Notes: generated by a model not told the origin, from the letters alone. 64,000 nucleotides of DNA from Neoceratodus forsteri (GCA_016271365.2 CM028130.1:468443501-468507500), one strand, 5' to 3'; shown: positions 32,821 through 44,674, counted from the first letter of the stretch. A program made the numbers and translations.

Positions 32821-35520
32821 GATAATGAGTACTGATGCCGATAGTCTGGGCAACAAACTCCCTGAACTGGTGGCCTTGATGGAAGAGGGATGCCTGGATA
32901 TTGTAGCAGTCACAGAAATATGGTACACACAGAACCATGACTGGGTTGTTAACATAATAGGGTACACAACCTACAGGAGAGGCAGGGAGGGGAGAAGTGG
33001 GAGGAGCAGCTCCTTATCTAAGGGAAGGGATAAAAGCAACTGAACAAAAGAGTAAACAGGGAGGAGAGGAGGCACTGTGGGTCACCTTAGAGACTGGAAA
33101 TGGCACCACAATCTGCACAGGGATTGTATACAGACCCCCATGTCAGGGGGAGTGAATGGTCAAGGATATGATAGAAGGCATGCTTAGCATGACAGAGAAA
33201 GGGAAGATCTGTTGATGGGAGACCTGAATATGCCAGATGTTAACTGGAGCACATTTTCTGCAGCCACATCCAAGAGTGGGGCCATTCTCAGTGCCCTACA
33301 GGTGGCATGCCTCAGACAGCTAGTTTTGGAACACGCTCATGAGGGAGCGATCTTAGACTTCATACTCTCAAATGGGGACAGTGAGAGGATCTCATATCTA
33401 GAAGTGGGTAGCCATTTGGGAACATGTGACCACCAAACAGTGTGGTTCATGATAAACTCAGCTATAGAGTCAAGCCATACAAAAGTGAGGGTACTAGACC
33501 TCAGGAGGGCTGACTTTGGCAAGATGGGAGAGTGTCTTAGAAAAGCACTAGCAAATAGGCTAGAAGGAGGGGTGGAGTAACAATGGGGAAACAACAAAAC
33601 TGCCATCACAGAGGCAATAAGCCTTTGTGTGAAGCAAACAAACAAATCAAAATGAAAGAAAAAGCCACTATGGTTCTCAAAAGAGGTGGCAGGGAAGGTC
33701 AGGGAGAAAAAGATAGCATTCAGGAAGTATAAGGAAACACAGAAGGAGCAGGACAGAGAGCTGTACCAGTTAAGGCAGAAGGAAGCAGGGAGGGAAGTCA
33801 GAATAGCAAAGGCCCAAACTGAGGAAAAGATAGCCAACTCAGTTAAGAAGGGGGATGAAACCTTTTATAGGTACATCAGGGAGCATAGAAAGACAAAGGG
33901 AGGGATAGTGAGGCTGAACAGAATGGACAGTGGGTGGGCAGAGAGGGACAGTGAAAAAGCAGGGATACCGAACAAATATTTCTGCTCAGTATTCACAAAA
34001 GAGGAGGAGGGGGAGGTGCCGAATCCAATTAACAGAAGCACTCTGGATAGGGGAGTCGATCCCAGTTCTTTCACAGAAGAAAGGGTTTTGAAAGAACTCC
34101 TAAAACTGAAGATGGACAAAGCAATGGGGCCTGATGGAATTCACACCAGAATTCTAAAAGAATTAAGGGGAGGCTAGTGAAACCACTGACTACCCTTTTT
34201 AACAAATCATGGGAGGATGGTGTGGTACTTGAGGACTGGAGGAAGGTGGATGTGATTCCCCTTCACAAAAGTGGGGCAAGACAGAGGTAGGAAACTACAG
34301 ACCTATCAGTTTGACCTCTGTGGTAGGGAAAGTGATGGAATCACTTCTGAAGTAAAGAAATGTTGCGTACCTAGAGGCCATTGGGGCACAAGACCCAAGG
34401 CAGCATGGGTTCACTGTGGGAAGGTCATGTCAGATTAATCTAATCGGTTTCTTTGACTGGGTGACCAAAGCAGTAGACCAGGGTGGGGCTGCAGACATGG
34501 CCTACCTACACTTTAGCAAGGCATTTGACACAGTCTGACATAAAAGATTAATAGTCAAATAACCAGCCTGGGAGTCTGTCCCAGGGTGGTAGCCTGGGTA
34601 AAACATTGGCTGAACAACAGGATACAGAAGGCAATTGTAAATGGAATCCACTCTGAAGGAAGAAGGGTTACTAGTGGGGTACCACAGGGTTCAGTACTGG
34701 GTCCAGTCCTTTTTAGTGTCTTTATAAGTGACATTGACTGGAAGGAAAAATATGCCTCTTACAGATGACACAAAGATCTGCAACAGGGTTGATACACAAG
34801 GAGGTATGGAAAGGATGATAAGGGATTTGGCAAGGTTGGAGGAATAGTCAGAAGTATGGCAGCTTGGATTCAATGCAAAGAAGTGCAAAATAATGCACCT
34901 GGGAAACAAAGACCCAGGGGAAGATTACACAATGGGGGAGGTAGTAACAACAACAAAATGGAAAGGGACCTGGGGGTAATCATATCAGATGACCTTAAGG
35001 TTAGCAAGCAATATGAGAAGACAGTAGGAGGGCTGGGGATACTGGGATGTATAGAGAGAGGCATCACCAGCAGAAAACAGGAAGTTGTTATCCCTCTGTA
35101 CAGACAGTTGGTGATACCCCATCTGAGTACTATGTCCAGTTCTGGAGACCCCATCTCTGCAAGGACATAGACAGGATGGAGGCAGTCCAGAGGAAGGCAA
35201 TTAAATGGTACAGGGTCTGCAAGAGAAGCCATACAAGGAGAGACTAAAGAGTTTAATATGTATACCCTGAGAAAAGGAGGGACATGATAGAAACTTTTAA
35301 GTACCTCAGTGGAATCAACAAAGTCCAAGAGGGTACCATCTTTCAGAAAAAGAGATGTGCAAGAACAAGGGGACACAATTTGAAGATAGAGGTGGGGCGG
35401 TTCAGGGGCAATGTGAGGAAGTATTTTTTCACAGAGAGGGTGGTGGGTGCATGGAACAGCCTTCCTGAGGAGATTGTGGGGTCTAAAACTGTAGGATAAT
35501 TCAAGAATGCATCTGACATA
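32821..35520 (+). pseudogene. CR1-b ORF2: endonuclease and reverse transcriptase (broken)
   Basis: Endonuclease text starts near 32850 (NKLPELVALMEEGCLDIVAV, then TEIWYT). MMGDLNMPDVNWS is at about 33212, and GTCDHQTVWF is at about 33424, where the usual SDH is CDH. The pre-RT linker is open at 33686-34177 and ends in KMDKAMGPDGIHTRILKEL. RT pieces include the [20 protein letters not shown] motif (about 34676-34735). The catalytic region (about 34755) is frameshifted. The C-terminal part, 34856-35499, contains RDLGVIISDDLKVSKQ. It is broken into at least seven frames. Confidence 0.85.
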
Positions 35521-35666
35521 CATAAGGCAATTTTTGTGGGGGGTAGGAAGAAATAGGCTGTTGGTTAACTCTGATCTTCAGCTTATCCTGTTGGTAGGGA
35601 AATGGGCAGACTAGATAGGCCAAGTGGTCCTTATCTGCTGTCAAAGTCTATGTTTCTATGTTTCTA

Positions 35667-36965
35667 CTAAGAATACAGGAAAGATCAATAAAGTAATTAC
35701 TGGCAATACAATACTGGATACTGATCATATGGTGGCAAATGGATTTAACAAATTTTTTTACACATATGAGTCAATATAAGAAACAAAGAGACTTGAACTA
35801 CCAAAATGTAGATTCTAATGATAATGACCTAAATGGTACACCATTACTGATTAAATCTGGTAATAATCGAACACTTGCTTTTATGAAAGTACATGAAAAG
35901 GAGGTTTTTGATTTATTAGCCACCCTTAATGGCGATAAAGGACCAGGGGCTGATCAGATACCCCTGAGGATATTGAGGGTGGCTGATAGACCATTAACTA
36001 AACCAGTCAGTTTTTTACATAATCGTTTGTTATATACTAATAAGATTCCAGACATATGAAAAACTGCTATAATTTCCAGATTTTTAAATCAGGTGACAAG
36101 TATCATATTTCTAATTGCAGACCTATTTCCGTTTTGCCTACACTAGTAAAACTTCTTGAAAAAAAAGTAACCAAACAACTAACAGAATACTTGGAGAAAA
36201 ATCATATACTAAACAAAAATCAATATGGGTATAGCACATTGACTATCTTGCTCAGGTTAACTAGTGATATTTATAACAACATGGATTAAGGCTTGCTAAC
36301 AGGAGGGATTTTTGTTGACCTGTCCAAGGCCTTTGACCTGGTGGACCACCATATCCTGATATCTAAGTTAAAGCATTTGGGAGTAGGGGAATATGCTATC
36401 CCATGGTTTGAATATCATCTGCTAGATAGAAAGTACAAGTAAAGATTGGCTCAGAAACATCTACCCTGAAGTTTGTTCATACTGGGGTCCCACAAGGATC
36501 GGTTCTAGGTCCACTCCTGTTCTCTGTTTTCATATATGATTTGCCTGATGTTTGTATTGAAGCATCAGTTATTACAGTATGTATGCAGATGATACAGCAA
36601 TTTTTTGTGGTGCAAGAACAGGAGTGGACCTGGAAGCAAAAGTATAACCCATATATTGTGGCTTACAAAAATGGTTTGCGAAAAACAAAATCCTGTTGAA
36701 TGAGAAAAAGATAGTTACAATGCTATTTGGTCTTAAGCATAGATTAGAAGGTAGCACCTTTGGTATAATAGGAGATAGTGGAGTTAAGTTGGGTCAAGTG
36801 GGGTTATTCAACTATTTAGGTGTAAACGTAGATAGTGGATTAACCTTGAATGAACATGTATCAAAAGTAACACCAAAAGTAAACAATAAACTGGGTTTCT
36901 TACACAGAAATATTAACTGTTTAACTGTACAGGCAAAACATACAATAGCGCATCAAGTTCTGTTA
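35667..36965 (+). pseudogene. L2-like LINE, piece 4: reverse transcriptase
   Basis: Frame 35739-36059 includes NGDKGPGADQIPLRIL, the RT entry motif. 36056-36289 includes FKSGDKYHISNCRPISVLPT and NQYGYS. Further on, GGIFVDLSKAFDLVDHHILI (about 36301-36360), [20 protein letters not shown] (about 36483-36542) and the catalytic YADDTAIF (about 36580-36603) are readable. The thumb region is at 36696-36960 (LNEKKIVTMLFGLKHRLEG). Stops and frameshifts separate the motifs, but catalytic YADD is retained. The motif style is L2/CR1-group, distinct from CR1-b. Confidence 0.85.
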
Positions 36966-37145
36966 CATAGATACATAGACAGTGTCAGCAGATAAGGGCC
37001 TATGGCCCACCCAGTCTGCCCATTTGAGCTTGTAAATTCAGTTTATGTTTTCCTAGAAGTTACCAGCATTAGAATACAATAGTAACTTACTGTATTATTA
37101 AATACTTTTGAGACTTTGTATCACAAATATATAGTAACTTTTAAT
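36966..37145 (-). mobile_element. Short antisense CR1 3'-end fragment inside the L2
   Basis: On the minus strand the text GGGCAGACTGGGTGGGCCAT, then a TTATCTGCTG phrase and TCTATGTATCTATGTA, matches the CR1 3' terminus seen at 15950-16020 and 35600-35666. Only about 70 bp at 36966-37035 is recognisable; the rest to about 37145 is AT-rich. L2 coding resumes afterwards. Confidence 0.65.
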
Positions 37146-37790
37146 AATATCATGAGGTTTGCAATTGGCTGCTTTAACAAAAGGGAACATCATTGTTAAT
37201 TATATCTCACTTTTGGGACTTTACCACCAAGAGAGAGAATTATTAAAACAGTTTATTTGTTTTTACATAAATTACTTCATACACAGACTCCCTCTGCTCG
37301 GTCAAAATATTTCCAGCACACAAATTCTGAAAGAACTCTTAGGGAGTCATTGACCAAACTATTTATAGAACAAAGAATAAGTACAAAAACAGCTGACTGT
37401 TCTTTAACTATTTATGGTCCAAAAATGATTAATAAATTATCTCAGTTGAAACTGGATATAAACAACAAAAGATGTATTTTCAAAGAGCTCTTGAGACCTT
37501 CTTGGATGGTGTCTCCAGTTGTAAGTGTGCTGGGCTCACATGATATAACCTTTACTTAGGTTAACATTGAGTAGTTGTGTTTCTGTAGTATACGATCGTT
37601 TTATTATTTTTATGAATGAATGTAAGAAGTTTATGTTATTATAGCTATTGTCAGTCATGATCAAATGTTAAAAACTGCATCTGTTATTATACTTGTACCT
37701 TTTGTATTCCCTCCCCTAGTTGTGGTTGAAAAAGGGTCTTCAGACCCAATCCACCTTCCTTGTAAAACTAATAAATGAAATGAAATGAAT
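37146..37790 (+). pseudogene. L2-like LINE, piece 5: ORF2 C-terminus and 3' UTR
   Basis: The frame 37257-37559 reads FLHKLLHTQTPSARSKYF and SLTIYGPKMINKLSQLKLDI, typical of the L2 ORF2 C-terminus. The 3' UTR ends in CTAATAAATGAAATGAAATG at about 37770-37789, the short tandem tail characteristic of L2-like elements. This fixes the 3' end of the element whose other pieces begin at 14221. Confidence 0.75.
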
Positions 37791-38130
37791 TCTCAATCCT
37801 GCCATGACTGGCAGTACAGTGGGTTTATGGCAGGGTCCCAGTTGCTGTAACCTGTGCCCCATGTACCTGGCACTAAGTGCCTTAGTGAATGGCGTATAGT
37901 ACAGGCACATCTCGGATGCACCCCCCACCCACCCCAGGCATGTTGATGAATACGTGGCTGGGGGATCAGATGTGTAACCACCTTGTGCATGGTTGGTCCA
38001 TGCTGCCAGAGGTCCACAGGAACTGCGCTGTGTGGCATCCCAACTTAGGATTGCCTGCACCCCTCAAATACATGGCATGTAGACACCTTATTTTATGCAT
38101 AGGGCCCAACTATTCCTAATTCCCTCTCCG
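37791..38130. other. Undetermined repeat-like DNA
   Basis: CA/TG-rich sequence with GCATG, CCCCAC and CATGTAC words, compositionally similar to 8622-9990 and 12840-13916. No gene or clear terminal repeats. Confidence 0.35.
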
Positions 38131-39098
38131 ATTTTACTTTTTTTATAATCTGGTCATACTGTACAATGTATAATTTTGTCTAATGTTGTTTCTTCTGATG
38201 TGTACCAGTACACATTTACTGATGTTAAATTGCATTTGTTTATGCATCACCCAATCTTCAATGTACTTCAGATAATTTATTATATTAATTCTGTTTTGTT
38301 CTGTATCAACGCTCCCCACTCTACCAATTTTGTGTTGTATGCAGATTTTGTTACTTGTCTTTCAACCTGCATATGCAAATCAGAAATACAGAAGGAAAAG
38401 CAAACAGGCTCACTGCAGAACCTTGTGACACCCCACTTGTCACTACTGCAGTTCATGAAAGATTACTTTTAATACTTTCACCCTGCAATCTGCCCTCCAA
38501 CTAGTTTGTATCCGAAGTTGTTATGTTGTCATTTATTTTAGCTTCCTTAAGATTTTTTTCTATCAGTAACTAATGAGATGCAACATCAACAGCCTTCCTG
38601 AAATCTAGATATATCAGACCTACAGACATGGTGTTATCAATGTTTCTGCTGTAGGTGGAGAAGGACTTGACATTATGCTTGCTAAGTTAAAGTTTGAATT
38701 TAGTTTTAATTCTTACCATTTTGATAATTTTTTTTAGCCACCTTCAGTTCCTTTCTGTATGTATTAATGGTTTCTTCTGTTTGGTTCAATTGCTTTTTCA
38801 GAAAAGCCTTTTTTCTTTTTAATTAGCGGTTTCTTAACTTTAGTATTCTACAGCACCAGGTAGGTATTTTCCCCTGTTGTTATGCAGTTTTTACTTGGAA
38901 AGTCTCCCTTTCTTGCTGTGTCATATTATTATGTAGCAGTGTCTCACAATCTTCTACATTTGATTTACAGAAATCAGTTACCCAGATCCAGTTCCATAGC
39001 TCCTGTTTTATTATTTCAAAATTTGCGATATTATAATTGATTGCCACTGATACCCCATTATTCTTTTATATTTTTGTTATTATACTGGCTTCCACCAG
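38131..39098. other. AT-rich old repeat, interrupted by CR1-c
   Basis: No open coding region. Phrases such as CCTTGTGACACCCCACTTGT and TTCCTGAAATCTAGATATATC resemble a widespread, decayed LINE-derived repeat in vertebrates (from memory; not verified). Similar AT-rich sequence continues after 42556, so CR1-c probably inserted into it. Confidence 0.35.
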
Positions 39099-39179
39099 GA
39101 GAAGGGGGAGGTACCTAATCCAAGTAACAGAAGCACTCTGGATAGGGGGTTGATCCCAGTCCTTTCACAGAAGAAAGGG

Positions 39180-40066
39180 TTCTGAAAGAACTCCTAAAAC
39201 TGAAGGTGGACAAAGCAATGGGGCCTGATGGAATTCACACCAGAATTCTAAAAGAATTAAGGGGAGAACTAGTGAAACCACTGAGTACCCTTTTTAACAA
39301 ATCATGGGAAGATGGTGTGGTATCTGAGGACTGGAGGAAGGTGGATGTGATTCACCTTCAAAAAGTGGGACCAAGACAGAGGCAGGAAACTACAGACTTG
39401 TCAGTTTGACCTCTGTGGTAGGGAAAGTGATGGAATCACTTCTGAAGGAAAGAATTGGTGAGTATCTAGAGGTCAGTGGAGCACAGGACTCAAGGCTGCA
39501 TGGGTTCACAGTGGGAAGGTCATGTCAGAAGAATCTAATTGATTTCTTTGACTGGGTGACCAAAATAGTAGACCAGGAGGGGCTGTGGACATGGCCTACC
39601 TAGACTTTATCAAGGCATGTGACACAGTCCCACACAAAAGATTAATAGTCAAAGTAACCAGCCTAGGAGTGGGTCACAGGGTGGTAGCCAGGATAAAACA
39701 CTGGCTGGACAACAGGACACAGAAGGTAATTGTACATGGAGTTCACTCTGAAGAAAGAGGGGTTACTACTAGTGGGGTACCGCAGGGTTCAGTACTGGGT
39801 CCAGTCCTTTTTAATGTCTTTATAAGTGACATTGCAGAGGGACTGGAAGGAAAAGTATGCCTCTTTGCAGATCACATAAAGATCTGTAACAGGGTTGAGA
39901 CACAAGAAGGCGTGAAAAGGATGAGAAGGGACTTGGCAAGGTTGGAGGAATAGTCAGAAGCATGGCAGCTTGGATTCAATGCAAAGAAGTGCAAAATAAT
40001 GCACCTGGGAAACAAAGACCAAGGGGAAGATTACACATTGGGGGGGAAAGTAGTAACAACAACAAC
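39180..40066 (+). pseudogene. CR1-c reverse transcriptase (broken)
   Basis: The readable blocks are KMDKAMGPDGIHTRIL-type text near 39203, KPLSTLFNKSWEDGVVSEDW, SVVGKVMESLLKERIGEYL (about 39409-39465), MDMAYLDFIKACDTVPHKRL (about 39585-39644), and [20 protein letters not shown] (about 39776-39835). The catalytic site reads LFADHIKIC, so one of the two aspartates (FADD) is changed to His. A frameshift near 39405 and stops at 39951 and elsewhere inactivate it. Confidence 0.87.
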
Positions 40067-41849
40067 AAGCATTTGTCAATGCCGAATGTTGGCTTGCTGG
40101 CATTGGCATTGGTAGTGCAGGAGTTAGACAGATGCATCATAGGAATGGCAGTGAAGTATTGAACTGATGCCAACCCACCCCACCCTGCAGAGAGTGACGA
40201 GCATTAGGTGTCCCTTGGTGTTTGGTAGTGCAGTGCGGAAAACATGTCGGCAGGATGTGAGAAATGACAGCTGCACAGTTTATAGAGGAGTGTAAAAATG
40301 CCAGTGTTGAAAATGTGGCATGTAAATATACCAAATTTGCTAAGTTACTAGGGTGTGTGGGAAATATGCAATGCACACTTGCAACACTGCCATTTTATGG
40401 GCGTTCGGCACCAAATTTTCAACATAGGCATTTTAGCACCTCTGCTCATGTACAGTGTCACTGTTATTTCCTCAAAGTGTCCCAAGAAGTGATTTCGCAC
40501 AGCGACCACGCTATTCTGCGCTGGAAGTGCAAAACACATTTTGGGCATGATATGTCAAATGACGGCTGTACTGTTCATCAAGAGGTGTGGAAAAATGGCA
40601 ATGGTGAAAATCCAGACTGAAAATATCACAAATGCACGACGGCACGAGCGTGCGTGCAATCTGCCAACGCATGCTCGTAACACAGTTATTTTATGGAGTA
40701 TCATCACCAAATTTTCAACATAGGCATTTTAGGTTCTCTGCTCATGAACTGTGTCACTGCCATTTTCACAATCTGGCCCAAACACTGATTTCCCACAGCG
40801 ACTGCGCTGTGCCTCGTAGTGCGGAAACACATTTCAGGCAGGATGTGAAATGACGGCTGCTGTTCACAAGGAGGTGTACAAAATGACAATGCTGAAAATC
40901 TGGCAGTAAAATATTGTGAATGCGCCGGTTACAAGCCTGCATAGCAACTGCGTAACGCACACTTGTAAAACAGGCATTTGTTGGATTTTTTCACCAAATT
41001 TGGAACTTAGGCTTTTAAGAGGGCACTATATAGACCGCCACTGTCATTTCTTCATCACGGCCCCCAAAGGTGATTTTGTGCAGTGACTGTGAAATCACCT
41101 TTCGAGGCTGATAAACACCATGACAGTGACAGCATTCAAGAGAGGGCCCCAAAAACCTATGTTGAAAATTTGGTGCAAAAATTCCAAAATGCCTGAGATA
41201 TGCAACAAAGTTGAAAAACCCTATCTAGCCTATTATACAGCTTACCGGCATTTCTCAGTTCAGGGGTCGGCTTTGAAGAGTGCAGACGTGTTGCTGGTCC
41301 ACTGATGATTGTCGCTACCGGAGTCCGGAGGTAAGTATGGGGTGAGGGGTGTGGGAGGCAGGGTATGCAGTGGTGGGTGCGGGTTGTGGGAGGGGGCAGG
41401 AGAGGCGCCATGGGACGAAGTTTTTAATTTACAGGTAAAAAAAAAAAAAGGTAACGCTGGATGTTTGCCATGCTGGGTGGGCTCCTGTGTGGCAGAAGGA
41501 TGGCTGGGGAAGTGGAGCCGACGGGGATTGGGCACCCCGCCGGTCATGGGATCAGTTGCCACGCTGGGGTGGGCTCCAAGCACGGCATCCTGTACTGGGG
41601 AACGGCATAGTAAAGTGGATATATCTTTAATGTGCGCTGCATGACGAGCTTGTCTCTGATTGCAGCGGCACTTTGTTTTGAAGTTGTGTCCACTTTACAT
41701 AATGTTGTGTCAGCGCTCAGCATGCTGGCTTATTGGGGAATGAGGGATGCACCTACTGATGTGCCCTGCACCGCCTAACAGCAGCCGGTGCCCCCAAAGC
41801 TGCATTTTCCCAATATGTTGACTGTCGCATGCTGTTGGCAAGCCAACAT
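40067..41849. mobile_element. 1.78-kb insertion in CR1-c with short terminal inverted repeats
   Basis: It separates two colinear CR1-c halves. TGTTGGCTTGC at 40087-40097 and its inverse GCAAGCCAACA at 41838-41848 are matching inverted repeats near the ends. The first 20 bp at the left (AAGCATTTGTCAATGCCGAA) are outside that match, so exact ends are uncertain. It holds three ~295-bp tandem repeats, an inverted copy of part of the unit, and a G-rich stretch. No transposase-like frame is present. Confidence 0.6.
40200..41105 (+). repeat. ~295-bp tandem repeat, about three units
   Basis: Units start AAATGACAGCTGCACAGTTT (40262), AAATGACGGCTGTACTGTTC (40557) and AAATGACGGCTGCTGTTCAC (40848), giving periods of 295 and 291 bp. 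Each includes CACCAAATTTTCAACATAGG (or a variant), then CATTTTAG and a closing GCGGAAACACATTTCAGGCA. A partial unit end precedes the first copy (40240-40261). At 41154 the reverse complement phrase CCTATGTTGAAAATTTGGTG appears, so a fragment is inverted. Confidence 0.8.
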
Positions 41850-42400
41850 AAAATGGAAAGAGATGAGGGGTAATCATATCAGATGACCTTAAGGTTAGCA
41901 AGCAATGTGAGAAGGCAGTAGGGAGGGCTGGGGGGATACTGGGATGTATAGGGAGAGGCATCACAAGCAGAAAACAGGAAGTCATTATCCCTCTGTACAG
42001 ACAGTTGGTGAGACCCCAGTTCTGGAGACCCCATCTCTGCAAGGACATAGATAGGATAGAGGCAGTCCAAAAAGGGGGACTAAAATGGTGCAGGGTCTGC
42101 AAGAAAAGCCATATGAGGAGAGACTAAAGGAGCTTAATATCTATGCCCTTGAGGAAAGGAAGGAGAGGGGGGACATGACAGAAACTTTTAAATACCTCAG
42201 TGGAATCAACAAAATCCAAGAGGGTAGCATTTTTCAGAAAAAAAGATGTGCAAGAACAGGGGGACACAATTTAAAGATAGAGGGGGCAGTTCCGGGGACA
42301 ATGTGAAGAAGTATTTTTTCACAGAGAGGGTTGTGGACACATAGAACAGCCTTCCTCAGGAGGTTGTGGGGTCTAAAACTGTGGGAGAATTCAAGAATAC
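41850..42400 (+). pseudogene. CR1-c ORF2 C-terminal remnant
   Basis: This continues the CR1-c frame after the insertion. Frame 42085-42306 reads [20 protein letters not shown], then TETFKYLSGINKIQEGSIFQ, the CR1 C-terminal signature. The preceding stretch, 41850-42080, corresponds to the SDDLKVSKQ region but is broken by frameshifts and small deletions. Confidence 0.8.
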
Positions 42401-42556
42401 ATGGGACAGAGATAAGGCATTTTTTTGTGGTGGTGGGTAGGAAGAAATAGGCTGTTGGTTAACTAGGATCTGCAGCTTATCCTGTAGGTAGGGAAATGGG
42501 CAGACTAGGTGGGCCAAGCAGTCTTTATCTGCAGTCCAACTCTATATTTCTATGCT

Positions 42557-43414
42557 GTGATCGCTGTTACCTAATGAGTCTGTAACAATGACTCACTGTA
42601 TTTTCTCAGGTATATCAGTTAAGACAACAGCCAGTTGGTTTTCCTCTGGTCAGTTATTTTATTAATTGCTTCAAAGCTTAATGTGGAATAAATCTAGCAA
42701 TTGCTGCTCAATTTTATTGTTAGATCTCACCAGACTGTTTGGAAAGTTGATAATCACCCATTATTTTGACATTATCCTTTTCTGAATAGCACTCTGTTTC
42801 ATTTGCTAGTACAGAGTTATATTGGATATGTGCTATTAGGGGATCTGCAGCACACTCATAATGTTATACTGTCACTGCTGTTATTGTTATACCTATCCAC
42901 GAGGTTTCAATCATCGGATCATTTGTACTTGAATGTAACTCATAGCTAGTTATTGTCTCCCTTATGTAGATAGCCACCCAGCTCTTTTCTAATTCAACCT
43001 GGCCTTGTGGTATAATTTGTAACCTGTTATTTCCTTCCCAATTATATCCATATTCCTCCATGTTTCTGTTACTGATGCAATGTCTCTTCCTTCCTTATGT
43101 AGTATGATTTCTATTTTTTAGAAGATTTAATCTTCTTGCTTCTATTATTAGCATTTTAACTTTATCTTGTGGTTCTCTGCAATGTTTTACCCTGTTTTCA
43201 TTATGCACACATCCTTCTCATTCCCCTCACCAGTTTGTTTAAAATATCTATTCAACCCCTTCTCTGCTGATAAATTTTATGTATCTGTTTTGTTAAACAA
43301 ATTCCCAAATCAGAAATAACATCTTAAAAGTACAGTACTAAAATGTATTTTGAAATGGTCGGCTAATCAAGACTTTTTAAACCAATCCAGAACCAGCTTA
43401 AGCTTCTAATAAGC
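42557..43414. other. AT-rich unassigned DNA after CR1-c
   Basis: No gene is supported; both strands lack conserved frames. It probably continues the old repeat of 38131-39098 that CR1-c interrupted, but I could not show colinearity. Confidence 0.3.
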
Positions 43415-43514
43415 ACATTTTAGGGTTGGTGCTAGGTCTGTTGCTGTTTAACATACAGTATTTATTAATAACCTCGAGGTGAGGAGAAAGTGCTGAAGTG
43501 TGCTCATGACACTA
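43415..43514 (+). pseudogene. Decayed LINE reverse-transcriptase fragment
   Basis: The plus-strand text GLVLGLLLFNI, after one frameshift INNLEVRRK and then a degraded catalytic stretch, echoes the GSVLGPLLFNIFINDLE block of CR1/L2-group RTs. Only about 100 bp remains. It is cut off at 43515 by a TIR-like terminus. Confidence 0.45.
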
Positions 43515-43960
43515 AGGCCAGGATATTCAAAGGTTCTGGTTTGGGACTGCTAAATGTTCTCTCTAACAGTAAATTAGTGCCTGGAGCATATCATGGGTAT
43601 ATTGGAACACGCTTGGGCACCTTGCGAATGCTGAAGGCATGTTCCATTATACCAAGCCAGGCACTATTCCACCTTTGAAATGCTTTCTGACATTTTTTGA
43701 GAAATTCCACTGAACTCCAAAGGTCTTTTATTTTAAACCACAGATTTGTTTTCTGCAATTTCGTAAACTGCTGATTCTTTCTCTTCAGTTTGTGCAAACC
43801 TAATCCACAGTTTATGTAAACTAAAAATTGTTAATATGAGGTTTAAATAAAAGGCACAAACCATTTTCAGAATTTCAGAATTCCTCTTCTGACAGAATTT
43901 CACAGAATATGACTCAGGGGACATATTCCAAACCAGGACGTGTGACATGCAATGTTAGCA
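43515..43960. other. Possible TIR-family fragment and unassigned DNA
   Basis: It begins GGCCAGGATATTCAAAGG at about 43516, matching the left terminus of the family ending CTTTGAATATCTGGCCC. The remainder to the SINE at 43961 is AT-rich, with no frame or matching right end identified. Confidence 0.35.
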
Positions 43961-44211
43961 GTGTCAGTGGCTCAGCAGGTTGCACACTAGTCTCTGAGGC
44001 TGTAAGGTCAGAAGGATATGGGTTCTATTCTCACACCTGGCACTAGGGTTAAATCCTAATACTGATGCTGTAATGCAGCATGGGGGAGGGTGCTGCACTT
44101 CTAAGGTGCTGTCTTTCAGATGAGATGTTAAACCAATGTCCTGTCTGCCTGTTCTGGTTGTTGTTCAGGTGGATGTTAAAGATCACTGGCACTTCTCGAA
44201 AAGAGTGAGAA
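43961..44211 (+). mobile_element. Left (tRNA-like) half of SINE hosting cluster 3
   Basis: It starts GTGTCAGTGGCTCAGCAGG with the B-box-like GGTTCTATTCTC. It continues through the SINE body to CTTCTCGAAAAGAGTGAGAA at 44211 and then stops, with the 3' end of LINE E5 following. Its right half is not in the window; it should lie beyond 64000, after E7 or later array members. Confidence 0.85.
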
Positions 44212-44674
44212 TTTTTTTTATTAAAACTGTACAGTAAAATTGTCAAACAGTGTTACATCACACTCAAAATTATAATAAAACAAAAGTAAATATTAAAACA
44301 GAAGTAGGACAGGCATGCACCCTAGTCATTAGAACTTAACTCTGTGCTCCTTCACACTAAATCATAAAACAAAACATAAATAAGTTCTTTGTCATACATC
44401 TACTGTAGCTAACCAGTTGTACCCCACCACTCCCATCCCTAAAGGAAGGGAATAACTCAAAATGTCTTCCAGGAAGATAACCTCCCCCATGCTAGGAGTC
44501 CATACCTCCCTTCTCCACCCTTGGAGACAGCAATCATATCCAATGAAAATATTGCCAGATGCTTACTCATTTTGTCTTCACTTGTTTTGTTTGCTCCGAA
44601 TGGTGGAATATCTATATGTCCTGTACCATCATGTTATAAAGATCTGCCAAAACTACCTATTGTTGAAGTACTAG

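Larger units (their letters stand above)
31411..35666 (+). mobile_element. CR1-b: nearly full-length CR1 LINE
   Basis: It carries a GC-richer 5' region, ORF1 (31712-32611), ORF2 (about 32821-35520), and a 3' end with the octamer tail TCTATGTTTCTATGTTTCTA at about 35647-35666. It lies between L2 pieces ending at 30942 and resuming at 35667, so it inserted into the L2 (perhaps next to the hairpin element). It has frameshifts, a 77-bp duplication in ORF1 and several stops in ORF2. It is the most complete CR1 in the window, and unusual in retaining ORF1. Confidence 0.88.
39099..42556 (+). mobile_element. CR1-c: 5'-truncated CR1, split by a 1.8-kb insertion
   Basis: It begins GAGAAGGGGGAGGTACCTAA, equivalent to about 34006 of CR1-b, and runs through the RT to about 40066. 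It resumes at about 41850 (AAATGGAAAGAGATGAGGGG) and ends in the CR1 3' UTR with a weak tail TCTATATTTCTATG near 42555. Similarity to CR1-b is high throughout. The two halves join colinearly when 40067-41849 is removed. Confidence 0.88.

Noticed and set aside
40200..41105. CRISPR-like array
   Set aside because: The units are about 295 bp and diverged, with no short repeats separated by unique spacers. The context is vertebrate transposon DNA.
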